64,000 nucleotides of DNA. Origin: Pseudomonas kairouanensis (GTDB taxonomy: Bacteria; Pseudomonadota; Gammaproteobacteria; Pseudomonadales; Pseudomonadaceae). The position numbers and the translations under genes were made by a program. Each line of letters starts with the position of its first letter. Positions within the stretch are counted from its first letter, which is position 1. The DNA lies in assembly GCF_004682055.1 (NCBI RefSeq), contig NZ_QUZU01000009.1, positions 109,680 through 173,679 of the forward strand, in the 5' to 3' direction. Shown here piece after piece: positions 10,549-20,852 of this stretch. The notes beneath the pieces are model-generated. The model ran no database searches, was not told the origin of the DNA, and saw only the letters and a program-made list of their open reading frames with translations.

Positions 10549-10991
10549 GGCGTTCTCGTCATCACTGCGTGTAAATGAGGGCCCGTGAAGTGTTCAAGCG
10601 CAGCTGTTGTGCGGCTCGACCTTCAATTGTCTGCTTGGGTTGCATGGAAGTGTATCTGCCGAACATTCACTGACGTTAGTTTCTGATCAGTCTTTGGCGT
10701 GGAAATGTTGCCCTGGCATCCGGTCTAGGCCAATGGCAGGCCTGGGAAGCACATTGCGGGCGCAGCCGACCTGTTGATCGTCTGTTTGTAGAATAAGTGT
10801 GCTCGTCAGTAGCCTTGTTAGGCTCGTCAGAAGAGACGTGCACCGCTGGCAGAAGAGCCAGTCCTGACGTGTGAAGCAATGTATCGGTCGCATGTGCGGC
10901 GTCAACAGTGAAACATCAAGCGATATCCGCAAATGCCAACAGCCCGGCTGAGGGCCGGGCTTGGCAGAAGCTTGCTACGAACGTCTGTGTA
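10549..10991. other. 443-base spacer between rpsU and dnaG
   Basis: No convincing protein gene is present: the open frames here have no family features and no good ribosome sites. It contains the hairpin after rpsU (10941-10961) and two short hairpins on the minus strand near 10820-10870 with similar TCTTCTG loops. It must contain either read-through RNA or a promoter for dnaG; I see no clear consensus promoter. Confidence 0.6.
10941..10961 (-). terminator. hairpin after rpsU (attenuator/partial terminator)
   Basis: AGCCCGGC (10941-10948) and GCCGGGCT (10954-10961) form an 8-bp GC stem with a 5-base loop 30 bases after the rpsU stop. The T tail is weak (GTTGGCATTT), which fits the leaky rpsU-dnaG terminator known from E. 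coli that lets a fraction of transcripts run into dnaG and rpoD. Confidence 0.65.
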
Positions 10992-11207
10992 TTAGTACAG
11001 ACGAACGGCGCGGCGCTGTTCGCGCTGAACTTTCTTGGCGTGACGCTTAACAGCGGCTGCTGCTTTGCGCTTACGCTCAGAAGTTGGCTTCTCGTAAAAT
11101 TCGCGGCTACGAACTTCAGCCAGTACACCGGCTTTTTCGCAGGAGCGCTTGAAACGACGCAGAGCTACGTCGAAGGGTTCGTTCTCTTTAACTTTGACGG
11201 CTGGCAT
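10992..11207 (-). CDS. rpsU: 30S ribosomal protein S21
   Basis: A 71-residue basic protein, the usual length of bS21, starting [13 protein letters not shown] and ending in a Lys/Arg/Ala-rich helix. It is the first gene of the rpsU-dnaG-rpoD cluster and binds near the anti-Shine-Dalgarno end of 16S rRNA to help mRNA selection. An AGGT sequence 8 bases before the ATG serves as ribosome site. It is transcribed away from tsaD, so the 202-base spacer between them must hold promoters in both directions. Confidence 0.97.
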
Positions 11208-11409
11208 CCAGAGCTACCTTCTTTCATTACCGGGATCAACGTTCTCGTCGCAAACAATTCGCGGCTGAGGTCGTCGGTTTTTAAGGGTTGCGGATGTTAA
11301 CCCCTCATTGCCCGGAATGCAAAGCCTCTGATCGAAAACCGCTAGTCGGGAGGTGGAGTGGCGACTATTATGCGCGCCTTCGAATTTAGCCTCTACAAGG
11401 CGCAAACCC

Positions 11410-12435
11410 ATGCTAGTACTGGGACTTGAAACCTCCTGCGACGAAACCGGTGTCGCACTTTACGACAGTGAACGCGGGCTCTTGGCCGATGCACTGTTCA
11501 GTCAGATCGACCTGCACCGCGCCTATGGCGGCGTGGTGCCGGAGCTGGCCAGCCGCGATCACGTCAAGCGCATGCTGCCCCTGATTCGTCAGGTGCTGGA
11601 TGAGGCCGGCTGCGTGCCGACCGAGATCGACGCCATTGCCTACACCGCGGGCCCCGGATTGGTCGGAGCCCTTCTGGTTGGGGCCTCTTGCGCCCAGGCG
11701 CTGGCATTTGCCTGGGGCATTCCGGCCCTCGGTGTGCACCATATGGAAGGCCATTTATTGGCGCCCATGCTGGAAAAAACACCGCCGCAGTTCCCGTTCG
11801 TCGCTTTGTTGGTTTCAGGCGGCCATACGCAGCTGGTTCAGGTGGATGGCATCGGCCAATACACGCTGCTGGGTGAGTCCCTGGACGACGCTGCCGGCGA
11901 GGCGTTCGACAAGACCGCGAAGATGATGGGCCTCAATTATCCCGGTGGCCCGGAAATCGCCCGTCTCGCCGAAAAGGGCGTTGCCGGTCGCTACACCTTC
12001 CCGCGTCCGATGTGCGACCGCCCAGGCCTGATGTTCAGCTTCAGCGGTTTGAAAACCTCCGCGTTGAATACCTGGCAGCACAGCGTCAGCGCCGGGGACG
12101 ACAGTGAGCAAGCCCGTTGCGACATCGCGCTGGCGTTCCAGCAGGCCGTGGTGGAGACTTTGACCATCAAGTGCAAGCGTGCCCTGAAACAGGCGGGTAT
12201 GAAGCGTCTGGTGATCGCTGGCGGCGTCAGCGCCAATAAGGCTTTGCGGGCGTCATTGGAAAAAATGCTCGGTGACATGAAGGGCGATGTGTTCTACGCA
12301 CGTCCCGAGTTCTGCACTGACAATGGCGCGATGATCGCCTACGCCGGTTGCCAGCGTTTGCAGGCGGGGCAGCATGAAAGCCTGGCGATCAGCGTGCAGG
12401 CGCGCTGGCCGATGGAGCAGTTGTCGCCGTTGTAA
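11410..12435 (+). CDS. tsaD: tRNA N6-adenosine threonylcarbamoyltransferase
   Basis: A 341-residue TsaD/Kae1/Qri7 protein. With TsaB and TsaE it transfers threonylcarbamoyl to A37 of tRNAs that read ANN codons. The N-terminus [13 protein letters not shown] and the iron-binding HHMEGH motif (about residue 110) are present, followed by VSGGHTQL and the C-terminal CTDNGAMIA box. The open frame extends 19 codons upstream, but the ATG at 11410 matches the family start, so I use it. It is divergent from rpsU, an arrangement kept in many gamma-proteobacteria. Confidence 0.97.
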   Translation: MLVLGLETSCDETGVALYDSERGLLADALFSQIDLHRAYGGVVPELASRDHVKRMLPLIRQVLDEAGCVPTEIDAIAYTAGPGLVGALLVGASCAQALAFAWGIPALGVHHMEGHLLAPMLEKTPPQFPFVALLVSGGHTQLVQVDGIGQYTLLGESLDDAAGEAFDKTAKMMGLNYPGGPEIARLAEKGVAGRYTFPRPMCDRPGLMFSFSGLKTSALNTWQHSVSAGDDSEQARCDIALAFQQAVVETLTIKCKRALKQAGMKRLVIAGGVSANKALRASLEKMLGDMKGDVFYARPEFCTDNGAMIAYAGCQRLQAGQHESLAISVQARWPMEQLSPL

Positions 12436-12468
12436 GCGTGCAAGGTGAGCGGTGCTCATCGAGCGTAT

Positions 12469-13038
12469 TTAAAAATGCCGTTCGCGCCCGGCAAACAGGT
12501 CGCGTAAATTGCCCCGGTGGCGCCACACGATCAGCAGTGTCAGCACGCTCATCGGCAGCAGCGCCGCCGGTTCCTGCCAGGCCAGCAAGGGCAGGGTCAG
12601 CGGGGTGGCGATCAGCGCGGCGAGCGAGCTGGTGCGGGTCAGGTAGAACGTCAGCAGCCAGGCGACAACCGCCAGCAGCGCTGCCGGTGGGTAAATCCCC
12701 AGCAGCATGCCGGCGGCCGTGGCCACACCTTTGCCGCCGCGAAAGCGGAAGTACAGTGGAAACAGGTGGCCGAGGACGGCGCACACGCCAACCCAGGCTT
12801 GCTGTTGCAGGGTGAGGCCGGCGAGGCTGGCGATCAGCACGGGCAGCAGGCCCTTGCACAGGTCGCCCAGCAGCGTCAGCACGGCGAGTTTCTTGCCGGC
12901 CAGGCGCAACATATTGGTGGCGCCGGCATTGCCTGAGCCACTCATTCGCGGGTCGGGGTTTCCCGTCAGGCGGCTGAGCAAAATGGCGAAGGACAGCGAG
13001 CCGAGCAGGTAGGCGAGGATCGCCAGTGACCAAAACAT
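12469..13038 (-). CDS. plsY: glycerol-3-phosphate acyltransferase PlsY
   Basis: A 189-residue integral membrane enzyme that moves the acyl group of acyl-phosphate to glycerol-3-phosphate, the first step of phospholipid synthesis in the PlsX/PlsY route. The three PlsY motifs are present: [10 protein letters not shown] (about 33-42), the loop around GHLFP, and [10 protein letters not shown] (about 98-107). Five membrane spans are predicted by eye. It converges on tsaD with a 33-base gap and is divergent from folB. Confidence 0.95.
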   Translation of the reverse strand: MFWSLAILAYLLGSLSFAILLSRLTGNPDPRMSGSGNAGATNMLRLAGKKLAVLTLLGDLCKGLLPVLIASLAGLTLQQQAWVGVCAVLGHLFPLYFRFRGGKGVATAAGMLLGIYPPAALLAVVAWLLTFYLTRTSSLAALIATPLTLPLLAWQEPAALLPMSVLTLLIVWRHRGNLRDLFAGRERHF

Positions 13039-13112
13039 GCTAACTATTCCGGGCGAGGACGCCCTGATTCTAACGGGGCATCGCGCCCTTGTCGTGCTGC
13101 GGAGAAGAGTGC

Positions 13113-13466
13113 TTGGACAGAGTGTTTATCGAAGGCCTGGAAGTCGACACCGTGATCGGGGCCTACGACTGGGAGCGCGGAATCCGCCAATGCCTGCGCC
13201 TGGACCTGAGCTTCGCCTGGGATAACCGCCCGGCAGCGGCCGGTGACGACCTGACCCTGGCGCTGGATTACGCCAGCGTGTCCACGCGTATCCAGGCCTT
13301 TGCCGAGCAATCCCAGTACCAACTGGTAGAGACCTTCGCCGAGCGATTGGCCGAAGTGTTGATGCGCGAGTTCCAGATCCCCTGGTTGCACCTCAAACTG
13401 ACCAAGCCTGGTGCCGTTCCGGCGGCCAAGGGCGTGGGCGTGGAGATTGAGCGCGGATGTCGCTAA
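13113..13466 (+). CDS. folB: dihydroneopterin aldolase
   Basis: A 117-residue enzyme of folate synthesis that cleaves dihydroneopterin to 6-hydroxymethyl-dihydropterin. The sequence [22 protein letters not shown] is the family N-terminus. It begins at a TTG codon: GGAG lies 8 bases upstream at 13101-13104, and the sequence before it shows no family similarity, so an ATG further up at 13089 is rejected. It overlaps folK by 10 bases, so the two steps of the pathway are coupled in one operon. Confidence 0.93.
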   Translation: MDRVFIEGLEVDTVIGAYDWERGIRQCLRLDLSFAWDNRPAAAGDDLTLALDYASVSTRIQAFAEQSQYQLVETFAERLAEVLMREFQIPWLHLKLTKPGAVPAAKGVGVEIERGCR

Positions 13467-13975
13467 CTCAGGTTTACCTTGGTCTTGGCAGCAATATTGA
13501 ACGCGAGTCTCATCTGTGCGCAGGCCTGGATGCACTGGCGAGTTTCTTGACTGACGTACGTTGTTCCCCAGTGTTTGAAAGCCAGCCGGTGGGTATCAAA
13601 AGCGGGCCGTTCTTCAATCTGGTGGTGTCGGCCTATACCGATCTGCCGTTGATGGAGCTGGACCGTCGGCTGAAATTCATTGAGGCCGACAACGGTCGTT
13701 ACGCACCGGACCGCAAGGGCCTGCCATTGGATATCGACGTGTTGCTGTATGGCGAGTTGGTCGGCAATTTCGACGGGCTCATCCTGCCGCGCGCAGAAAT
13801 CCTGAAGAATGCTTTCGTGTTGTGGCCGTTGTCGCTGATGGCGCCGCAGCGCGTGCACCCGCAAGCGCGCAAGACCTTGGCCGAGCTGTGGCGCGATGCG
13901 CAGATCGACCAGGTGCTGGCGCCCGTCGCGTTTGAGTGGCGGGGCCAGCAACTCACCCCGAACGCCGCCCTGTAG
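13457..13975 (+). CDS. folK: 6-hydroxymethyl-dihydropterin pyrophosphokinase
   Basis: A 172-residue HPPK that pyrophosphorylates the product of FolB. It has YLGLGSNI at the N-terminus and the signature in RKGLPLDIDVLLYG with the metal-binding Asp pair. It is slightly longer than the 159-residue E. coli enzyme. Its TAG stop codon is formed by the first bases of a REPIN repeat (CTGTAGGAGC), so the C-terminus has probably been set by insertion of that repeat. Confidence 0.96.
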   Translation: MSLTQVYLGLGSNIERESHLCAGLDALASFLTDVRCSPVFESQPVGIKSGPFFNLVVSAYTDLPLMELDRRLKFIEADNGRYAPDRKGLPLDIDVLLYGELVGNFDGLILPRAEILKNAFVLWPLSLMAPQRVHPQARKTLAELWRDAQIDQVLAPVAFEWRGQQLTPNAAL

Positions 13976-14070
13976 GAGCGAGCTTGCTCGCGAAAAACCT
14001 GAGGGCGCCGCGTATCGTCAGGCTGCCCGCGTTATCGTTGGCGATCTTCGCGGGCAAGCCCGCTCCTACA
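13971..14070. repeat. REPIN, variant with TAGGAGC arms, between folK and cca
   Basis: Two inverted REP arms, TGTAGGAGCGAGCTTGCTCG at the left and its near complement ending GCCCGCTCCTACA at the right, are separated by about 50 bases that also contain inverted segments. Both ends read CTGTAG outward in the flanking genes, and give the stop codons of folK (13973-13975) and cca (14066-14068). Confidence 0.9.
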
Positions 14071-15295
14071 GGGGGTTGTGTTCCTTGTAGGCTTTCAGCG
14101 CCTTGAGCCGTTCGCGCTTGAGTGCTTCACCCAGTTCGGGGCCTTTAAATCCTTTTTCCAGCAACGGCGCCACAGCAACTTCGCGGGCAACTCGTGCTGC
14201 CCCGCGTAAATAATCGGCCTGTGGATAACTACGCTGCTCCAAACCCTTGCGGCCGCGGGCGTCCATTTCGCAGGCGACTACAAACTCCTCAAAGCGCTGC
14301 GGCCGGCGGTACACGTCAAAACTTTGCAGCAGCTCCAGCAATGTCGAGGGCTTCAGTTCCAGGGCGCGATGGCCATGGGTGTGGTATTGGCAAACCAGCA
14401 GCGCCAATTCCTGGCAATCCCTCGGCACCTTGAAACGTTCGTTGACCGCCTTGACCAGCTTTAAGCCCGTATGTTCGTGGGCAATATGCTGCGGCAACTT
14501 ATCCACAGGTGTCAGGCCCTTGCCCAGATCATGCAGCAGGCAGGCCCAACGTACGGTCAGGGGTTGTTTGTGCAGGGCGGCCTGTTCCAGCACGCTCAGG
14601 GTATGCACGCCGGTGTCTATTTCGGGGTGGTGGGCCGCAGGTTGCGGCACGCCAAACAGGGCATCGACTTCTGGCATCAAGGTTTTCAGGGCTGCGCAAT
14701 CGCGCAGCACCTGGATGAACACCTGTGGCTGATCTTCCATCAATGCGCGGGAGATTTCTTTCCAGCTGCGCTCGGGCGTCAACGCTTCCAGCTCGCCAGA
14801 TTCGCTGAGTTGGCGCATCAGTTCCAGAGTGGGTGGGGCTACCGTAAAACCCAGGGGAGCATAACGTGCGGCAAAGCGGGCAACGCGCAGTACTCTCAGC
14901 GGATCTTCGGCGAATGCGGGGGAAACGTGGCGCAGAACACGGGCTTCCAGGTCTTGCTGGCCGTGGTATGGATCGGTGAGGTTGCCGTCGTCGTCTTCGG
15001 CCATGGCGTTGATGGTCAGGTCGCGACGGATCAGGTCTTCTTCCAGCGTTACCTCAGGACTTGCGTGGAACACAAAGCCGCCGTAGCCCCGGCCGTTCTT
15101 GCGCTCGGTACGGGCGAGGGCGTATTCGTCGCCGTTTTTTGGGTCCAGGAACACCGGGAAGTCAGCACCGACTGGCTTGTAGCCTTTGGCGAGCATCTCT
15201 TCGGCAGTCGCACCCACGACTACGCGGTCGATATCGGTGACCTTGATGCCCAGCAAGCGGTCACGTACCGCGCCGCCAACTTTGTAGATTTTCAT
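14066..15295 (-). CDS. cca: CCA-adding enzyme (tRNA nucleotidyltransferase)
   Basis: A 409-residue class II CCA-adding enzyme with an E. coli-like domain set. The nucleotidyltransferase head begins [15 protein letters not shown] and has the catalytic DIDRV; the [10 protein letters not shown] motif and the neck region with [16 protein letters not shown] follow. A C-terminal HD domain is marked by LLHDLGKG and the HEHTG segment. It repairs or builds tRNA 3' ends. Its TAG stop lies inside the REPIN that separates it from folK. It is transcribed toward folK and away from no other gene; spoVR lies upstream in the same direction, 63 bases away. Confidence 0.96.
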   Translation of the reverse strand: MKIYKVGGAVRDRLLGIKVTDIDRVVVGATAEEMLAKGYKPVGADFPVFLDPKNGDEYALARTERKNGRGYGGFVFHASPEVTLEEDLIRRDLTINAMAEDDDGNLTDPYHGQQDLEARVLRHVSPAFAEDPLRVLRVARFAARYAPLGFTVAPPTLELMRQLSESGELEALTPERSWKEISRALMEDQPQVFIQVLRDCAALKTLMPEVDALFGVPQPAAHHPEIDTGVHTLSVLEQAALHKQPLTVRWACLLHDLGKGLTPVDKLPQHIAHEHTGLKLVKAVNERFKVPRDCQELALLVCQYHTHGHRALELKPSTLLELLQSFDVYRRPQRFEEFVVACEMDARGRKGLEQRSYPQADYLRGAARVAREVAVAPLLEKGFKGPELGEALKRERLKALKAYKEHNPL

Positions 15296-15358
15296 GAAAA
15301 AGCCTCCATTAGCGGCACAGGATACCGCCTGTGCCTGGCCAAGGGAGGCTTTGCTGTT

Positions 15359-16924
15359 TCAGAGGTGTACGACAGCCATGTCCAGGCGACCGTAGTCGTT
15401 GTCGTTGTGATCGCTGCGCGGTGGTACGTGATGGGTTTTCATCACTTGGTCGCCTTGCAGAGTCTCCAGATGAATGTCGAACCCCCACAACCGATGCAGG
15501 TGCTTGAGCACTTCCTCGGTGGATTCGCCCAAGGGTTTGCGGTCGTGTTGTTGGTGGCGCAGGGTCAGTGAGCGGTCGCCCCGCACGTCGATGCTGTAGA
15601 TCTGCACGTTCGGCTCGCGGTTGCCCAGGTTGTATTGCGCCGCCAGGGTTTCACGGATGGTGCGATAACCGGGTTCATCATGAATGGCCGGCACCACCAG
15701 GTCGTCCTTCAGGTCGTCATCGAGAATGCTGAACAGCTTGAGGTCGCGGATAACCTGGGGCGACAGGTACTGCAGGATGAAGCTCTCATCCTTGAAGCTG
15801 CTCATGGCGAACTTGATGGTCGACAGCCAATCGCTGCCGGCGATTTCCGGGAACCAGCGGCGATCCTCCTCGGTTGGGTGTTCGCACATGCGCCGGATGT
15901 CGCGGTACATGGCAAAGCCCAGTGCATAGGGGTTGATGCCGCTGTAGTAGGGGCTATCAAAGCCGGGTTGGAATACCACGCTGGTGTGGGAAGTGAGGAA
16001 CTCCATCATGAAGCCGTCGGTGACCAGGCCCTCGTCATACAGGTCGTTCATCAGTGTGTAGTGCCAGAAGGTCGCCCAGCCTTCATTCATCACCTGGGTC
16101 TGGCGCTGTGGATAAAAGTATTGGGCGATCTTACGTACGATCCGTACGATTTCCCGTTGCCATGGCTCCAGCAGCGGCGCGTGTTTTTCCAGGAAATACA
16201 GGATGTTTTCCTGAGGTTCGGCGGGGAAGCGGGCATTGTCCTTGTCGCTGTTTTTGCCGGTTTTTTTAGGGATGGTGCGCCACAGGTCGTTGATCTGCTT
16301 CTGCAAGTGCTCCTCGCGTTCCTTTTGGCGCAGGCGTTCTTCCTCGGCAGAGATCGGGTAAGGGCGTTTGTAGCGGTCCACGCCGTAGTTCATCAGGGCA
16401 TGGCAGGAGTCGAGCAGGTCTTCCACCGCATCGATGCCGTGGCGTTCCTCGCATTGCATGATGTACTGCTTGGCGAACACCAGGTAATCGATGATCGAGC
16501 TGGCATCGGTCCAGGTGCGGAACAGGTAATTGCCCTTGAAGAAACTGTTGTGCCCATAGCACGCGTGCGCCACTACCAGCGCCTGCATGCAGATGGTGTT
16601 TTCCTCCATCAGGTAGGCGATGCACGGGTCGGAATTGATCACGATCTCGTACGCCAGGCCCATCTGACCCCGGCTGTAGGATTTTTCGGTGCTGAGGAAG
16701 TGTTTGCCGTAGGACCAATGGTGATAGCCCAAGGGCATGCCCACCGACGCGTAGGCGTCCATCATCTGTTCGGCGGTGATCACTTCGATCTGGTTGGGGT
16801 AGGTGTCCAGGGCATAGCCCGCCGCGATGCGGCTGATTTCCCGGTCGTAGGCCTGGATCAGTTCAAAGGTCCACTCGGAACCCGTGGAAATGGGTTGGCG
16901 CTTTTGCTCTTTTTTGGCGGTCAT
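15359..16924 (-). CDS. ycgB: SpoVR family protein (YcgB)
   Basis: A 521-residue soluble protein of the SpoVR/YcgB family (E. coli YcgB is 510). The family is conserved without a proven biochemical role; in Bacillus SpoVR is needed for spore cortex formation, and in enterobacteria the gene is in the sigma-S and stress regulons. The central HxxxW-type segments such as HHWSYGKHF and [10 protein letters not shown] are well kept. It overlaps the 3' end of yeaH by 4 bases (16921-16924) and is the last gene of the yeaG-yeaH-ycgB operon, so it probably works with the kinase and the von Willebrand protein. Confidence 0.93.
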   Translation of the reverse strand: MTAKKEQKRQPISTGSEWTFELIQAYDREISRIAAGYALDTYPNQIEVITAEQMMDAYASVGMPLGYHHWSYGKHFLSTEKSYSRGQMGLAYEIVINSDPCIAYLMEENTICMQALVVAHACYGHNSFFKGNYLFRTWTDASSIIDYLVFAKQYIMQCEERHGIDAVEDLLDSCHALMNYGVDRYKRPYPISAEEERLRQKEREEHLQKQINDLWRTIPKKTGKNSDKDNARFPAEPQENILYFLEKHAPLLEPWQREIVRIVRKIAQYFYPQRQTQVMNEGWATFWHYTLMNDLYDEGLVTDGFMMEFLTSHTSVVFQPGFDSPYYSGINPYALGFAMYRDIRRMCEHPTEEDRRWFPEIAGSDWLSTIKFAMSSFKDESFILQYLSPQVIRDLKLFSILDDDLKDDLVVPAIHDEPGYRTIRETLAAQYNLGNREPNVQIYSIDVRGDRSLTLRHQQHDRKPLGESTEEVLKHLHRLWGFDIHLETLQGDQVMKTHHVPPRSDHNDNDYGRLDMAVVHL

Positions 16925-18192
16925 GTCACTAACCTGCGCTGGAAGAGTTCACGGAAGACCGGGTAGATATCGCCGGCCGAGACCAGTTGCTGCTGGGCAA
17001 ACGTGTCGGCAAAGGCTTCGCCGATGCGCTCATATTCGAACCACAGGGCCTGGTGCTCACGGGGGGTGATTTCAACATAAGTGTAGTACTGCACGAACGG
17101 CATGATCTGGTTGATCAGAATGTCGCGGCAGATGGGCGAATCGTCGTTCCAGTTGTCACCGTCCGAGGCCTGGGCGGCATAGATGTTCCATTCGTTGGCC
17201 GGGTAGCGTTCGGCCATGATCTCCTGCATCAGCTTCAAGGCGCTGGAGACGATGGTGCCGCCGGTTTCCCGCGAGTAAAAAAACTCTTCTTCGTCTACTT
17301 CCCGGGCGCTGGTGTGATGGCGGATGAACACTACATCGATCTTGTCGTAGTTCCGCTTCAGGAACAGGTACAGCAGGATAAAGAAGCGCTTGGCAATGTC
17401 CTTGGTGGCTTGGGTCATGGAGCCCGATACGTCCATCAGGCAGAACATCACGGCCTTGGAACTGGGGTTGGGTTGTTTGACCAGCAGGTTGTATTTCAAG
17501 TCGAAAGTGTCGAGGAATGGCACGCGGTGAATGCGCGCACTGAGTTTTTCGATTTCGGCCTCAATTTCCTGGATATCGCCGAAGTTGTCTGGCTCTTCGC
17601 GTTTTAAGCGCGCCAACTCTTCCTTGGCCTCCTTCAATTTGGCGCGGCTGCTGCCGGACAGCGCGATGCGTCGGGCGTGGGCCGAACGCAGGGTGCGGAT
17701 GATGTTGATCCTGGACGGGTTGCCCTCGTTGCTGATCCCCGCACGCACGGTCTTGAAGGTGTCGGTGCCGGTGAGGTTACGCTTGACCAGGTTGGGCAGC
17801 TCCAGGTCTTCGAACATGAATTCGAGGAACTCTTCCTGGGTAATCTGGAATACAAACTCGTCCATGCCTTCGCCGGAGTTACCGGCCTTGCCTGGGCCTT
17901 TACCGCCACCACCGCCTTGGGGGCGTTGAATATGTTCGCCGGTGGTGAACTCCTTGTTGCCCGGATGCACGACGGTCTGCTTGCCGCCCCGGCCGTGGTG
18001 CAGCACCGGTTCGTCGATGTCTCGCCCAGGAATGCTGATTTGTTCGCCATGTTCCATGTCGGTGATGGAACGGCGGCTCACGGCCTCTTCCACGGCCTTT
18101 TTGATGTGGTCACGGTAGCGCCGCAGGAAACGCTGGCGGTTTACCGTGCTCTTGTTCTTGCCATTGAGGCGTCGGTCGATCACATAGCTCAT
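16921..18192 (-). CDS. yeaH: YeaH/YhbH family protein with von Willebrand A domain
   Basis: A 423-residue protein (E. coli YeaH 427). The N-terminal half is very basic and low in complexity, with a Gly-rich loop near residues 85-105 (GRGGKQ, then a [11 protein letters not shown] run). The C-terminal half is a vWA fold with a MIDAS metal site in [15 protein letters not shown]. It is the middle gene of yeaG-yeaH-ycgB. The family is under nitrogen- and stationary-phase stress control in E. coli, and is thought to be a partner or substrate of the YeaG kinase; the exact role is unproven. Confidence 0.93.
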   Translation of the reverse strand: MSYVIDRRLNGKNKSTVNRQRFLRRYRDHIKKAVEEAVSRRSITDMEHGEQISIPGRDIDEPVLHHGRGGKQTVVHPGNKEFTTGEHIQRPQGGGGGKGPGKAGNSGEGMDEFVFQITQEEFLEFMFEDLELPNLVKRNLTGTDTFKTVRAGISNEGNPSRINIIRTLRSAHARRIALSGSSRAKLKEAKEELARLKREEPDNFGDIQEIEAEIEKLSARIHRVPFLDTFDLKYNLLVKQPNPSSKAVMFCLMDVSGSMTQATKDIAKRFFILLYLFLKRNYDKIDVVFIRHHTSAREVDEEEFFYSRETGGTIVSSALKLMQEIMAERYPANEWNIYAAQASDGDNWNDDSPICRDILINQIMPFVQYYTYVEITPREHQALWFEYERIGEAFADTFAQQQLVSAGDIYPVFRELFQRRLVT

Positions 18193-18306
18193 AGGGGAGC
18201 CCTCCGGGCAGCTTCACGTTACAAGCTTCAAACTGCGAGCTGGAAGCTTAAAGACAGGCGGTCAGTTGCCAGGCCAAGGGCCTGGCACTGCACGCGTGTC
18301 GCTGCC

Positions 18307-20229
18307 TTACTGCGATTTGCGAACCCGCAGGTACCACTCGGAGAGCAGTCGTACCTGTTTGTCGGTGTAGCCACGCTCGACCATTCGTGTGACGAAGTCG
18401 TTGTGTTTTTGCTGATCCTCCTTGCTGGCCTTGGCATTGAAGCTGATGACCGGCAGCAGATCCTCGGTGTTGGAGAACATTTTCTTCTCGATGACCACCC
18501 GCAGCTTCTCGTAGCTGAGCCAGGTGGGGTTCTTGCCATTGTTGTTGGCGCGGGCGCGCAGCACGAAGTTGACGATCTCGTTGCGGAAATCCTTCGGATT
18601 GCTGATGCCGGCCGGTTTCTCGATTTTCTCCAGTTCTTCGTTGAGGGCCACGCGGTTGAGGATTTCGCCGGTTTCCGGGTCGCGGTATTCCTGGTCCTGG
18701 ATCCAGAAGTCGGCGTACAGCACGTAGCGGTCGAAGATGTTCTGTCCGTATTCGCTGTAGGACTCCAGGTACGCGGTCTGGATCTCTTTGCCGATAAACT
18801 CGATATAGCGCGGCGCCAGGTATTCCTTGAGGAAGCGCAGGTAGCGCTCGCGGGTTTCGGCCTGGAACTGTTCCTGCTCGATCTGCTGCTCCAGCACGTA
18901 GAGCAAGTGCACGGGGTTGGCGGCAATTTCATGAGGGTCGAAGTTGAAGACCTTGGACAGGATCTTGAACGCGAAACGCGTCGACAGGCCATTCATGCCC
19001 TCATCCACGCCGGCGCTGTCGCGGTATTCCTGGATCGACTTGGCCTTGGGATCGGTGTCCTTGAGGTTTTCGCCGTCGTACACCCGCATCTTGGAGTAGA
19101 TGTTCGAGTTTTCCGGCTCCTTGAGGCGCGACAGCACGGTGAACTGGGCGAGCATCTTCAAGGTGTCGGGCGCGCAATGGGCCTTGGCCAGGGAGCTGTT
19201 GAACAGCAGCTTGTCGTAGATCTTGATTTCATCGCTGACCCGCAGGCAGTAAGGCACCTTGACGATGTAGATCCGGTCGATGAAGGCTTCGTTATTCTTG
19301 TTGTTGCGGAAGGTGTGCCATTCCGATTCGTTGGAGTGGGCCAGCAGGATCCCGGTGAACGGAATCGCCCCCAGGCCTTCGGTACTGTTGTAGTTGCCTT
19401 CTTGGGTGGCGGTGAGCAGTGGGTGCAGCACCTTGATCGGTGCCTTGAACATCTCCACGAACTCCATCAGGCCCTGGTTGGCCCGGCACAGTGCGCCCGA
19501 GTAGCTGTAGGCGTCGGCGTCGTTCTGTGGGAATTCTTCCAGTTTGCGGATATCGACCTTGCCCACCAGCGCCGAGATGTCCTGGTTGTTCTCGTCGCCT
19601 GGCTCGGTCTTGGCCACGCCGATCTGGTTGAGGATGGACGGGTAGAGTTTGACCACGCGGAACTGGCTGATGTCACCCCCAAACTCGGCCAGGCGTTTGG
19701 TGGCCCAGGGCGACATGATGGTGTTGAGGTAGCGGCGTGGAATGCCAAAGTCTTCTTCGAGGATCGCGCCATCTTCGGTGGCGTTGAACAGCCCCAGGGG
19801 CGACTCGAAGACCGGTGAGCCCTTGATGGCGTAGAACGGCACCTTCTCGATCAGTTGTTTGAGTTTCTCGGCCAGGGACGACTTGCCGCCGCCGACGGGG
19901 CCGAGCAGGTAGAGGATCTGTTTCTTCTCTTCCAGGCCTTGGGCGGCATGGCGGAAGTAGGAGACGATCTGGTCAATGCATTCTTCCATTCCGTGGAAGT
20001 CTTCAAAGGCCGGGTAGCGGCGGATCACCTTGTTGGAAAATATTCGCGACAGGCGCGAATTGTTCGAGGTGTCTACCAGTTCCGGCTCGCCGATGGCCAG
20101 TAGCAGGCGTTCGGCGGCAGACGCGTAGGCACTGCGGTCCTGTTTGCACAGCTCAAGATACTCTTGCAGCGTGAGTTCTTCTTGCTGTGTGGACGCGAAG
20201 CGTTGTTGGAAGTGGCTAAAAATACTCAT
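18307..20229 (-). CDS. yeaG: PrkA-type serine protein kinase YeaG
   Basis: A 640-residue PrkA protein (E. coli YeaG 644). The N-terminal AAA-like domain carries Walker A as GPVGGGKSS near residue 110; the C-terminal domain resembles cAMP-dependent kinases and is rich in charged helices. I start at the ATG at 20229 (MSIFSHFQQRF), which has GAGGTGA about 10 bases upstream; the reading frame is open further up but without family similarity. It is first in the operon with yeaH and ycgB, 114 bases before yeaH. The family is linked to stress adaptation. Confidence 0.93.
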   Translation of the reverse strand: MSIFSHFQQRFASTQQEELTLQEYLELCKQDRSAYASAAERLLLAIGEPELVDTSNNSRLSRIFSNKVIRRYPAFEDFHGMEECIDQIVSYFRHAAQGLEEKKQILYLLGPVGGGKSSLAEKLKQLIEKVPFYAIKGSPVFESPLGLFNATEDGAILEEDFGIPRRYLNTIMSPWATKRLAEFGGDISQFRVVKLYPSILNQIGVAKTEPGDENNQDISALVGKVDIRKLEEFPQNDADAYSYSGALCRANQGLMEFVEMFKAPIKVLHPLLTATQEGNYNSTEGLGAIPFTGILLAHSNESEWHTFRNNKNNEAFIDRIYIVKVPYCLRVSDEIKIYDKLLFNSSLAKAHCAPDTLKMLAQFTVLSRLKEPENSNIYSKMRVYDGENLKDTDPKAKSIQEYRDSAGVDEGMNGLSTRFAFKILSKVFNFDPHEIAANPVHLLYVLEQQIEQEQFQAETRERYLRFLKEYLAPRYIEFIGKEIQTAYLESYSEYGQNIFDRYVLYADFWIQDQEYRDPETGEILNRVALNEELEKIEKPAGISNPKDFRNEIVNFVLRARANNNGKNPTWLSYEKLRVVIEKKMFSNTEDLLPVISFNAKASKEDQQKHNDFVTRMVERGYTDKQVRLLSEWYLRVRKSQ

Positions 20230-20449
20230 GACGTCGTCACCTCGCTCGATACGTGGAGCCGACGCCGGATCAATCAGTCGATGCTGGCAGTCATTGACGA
20301 ACGCCAATGGCCGTTTTCCCCCCAGAACACCCTGAAACGCTACCGATGACCCGCACGCCGGTGTACCGGCTCTCCCCTGATTCGGATGGCCTGCGCTTAA
20401 GGATAGTTCGGAATCGGGGAGGTCAAGGCGCGATGCGTAATTAGTTTGG

Positions 20450-20476
20450 CTGCGCCGTTCGTCAGAAACGGCGCGA
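20450..20476 (-). terminator. hairpin downstream of glpE
   Basis: GCGCCGTT (20452-20459) and AACGGCGC (20467-20474) form an 8-bp stem with a 7-base loop about 40 bases after the glpE stop. The tail is A/T-rich but without a T run, so termination is plausible rather than certain. Confidence 0.45.
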
Positions 20477-20514
20477 GCCCAAGCGTCACGCGGGGTAGCG
20501 GGGTTTGAAAAAAA

Positions 20515-20844
20515 TTATTGCGAATTGCCCGAGGAAATTTCTGCAGGATAAGTCGTACGCCATAGTTCGAACCCGCCATCCAGGCTGTAGACGTCGGAGA
20601 AGCCTTGGCTGATGAGGTAGGCCGCCGCACTCTGGCTGGAGTTGCCGTGATAGCAGGCCACGATCACTGGCGCGTCGAGGTCGGCCGCGCGGATGAAATC
20701 GGCGATGTTGACGTTGTCCAGGTGCTGGGCGCCGGTGATGTGGGCGGCCGCGTAAGTCGGCTGGTCACGAATATCGACCACCACGGCACCTTGCTCGCGC
20801 AGGGCCTGGGCTTGTTCGGGAGGGATACGTTTGAATTCGCTCAT
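20515..20844 (-). CDS. glpE: thiosulfate sulfurtransferase GlpE (single-domain rhodanese)
   Basis: A 109-residue rhodanese. The active-site loop [12 protein letters not shown] matches E. coli GlpE, with the catalytic Cys near residue 65, and the family marker [18 protein letters not shown] is present. It moves sulfane sulfur from thiosulfate to acceptors such as cyanide or thioredoxin. I start at the ATG at 20844 because the longer open frame upstream reads through apaH and has no similarity. It follows apaH in the same direction with only 8 bases between them. Confidence 0.93.
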   Translation of the reverse strand: MSEFKRIPPEQAQALREQGAVVVDIRDQPTYAAAHITGAQHLDNVNIADFIRAADLDAPVIVACYHGNSSQSAAAYLISQGFSDVYSLDGGFELWRTTYPAEISSGNSQ

Positions 20845-20852
20845 GGGGGCTC

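Noticed and set aside
18207..18250. AAGCTTCAAACTGCGAGCTGGAAGCTT-like short repeat between yeaG and yeaH
   Set aside because: Resembles a small dispersed Pseudomonas repeat, but with only one imperfect copy here it cannot be called with confidence.
17677..19818. 713-codon open frame opposite yeaH and yeaG
   Set aside because: Runs across two real genes in antisense; composition is that of a codon-bias shadow.
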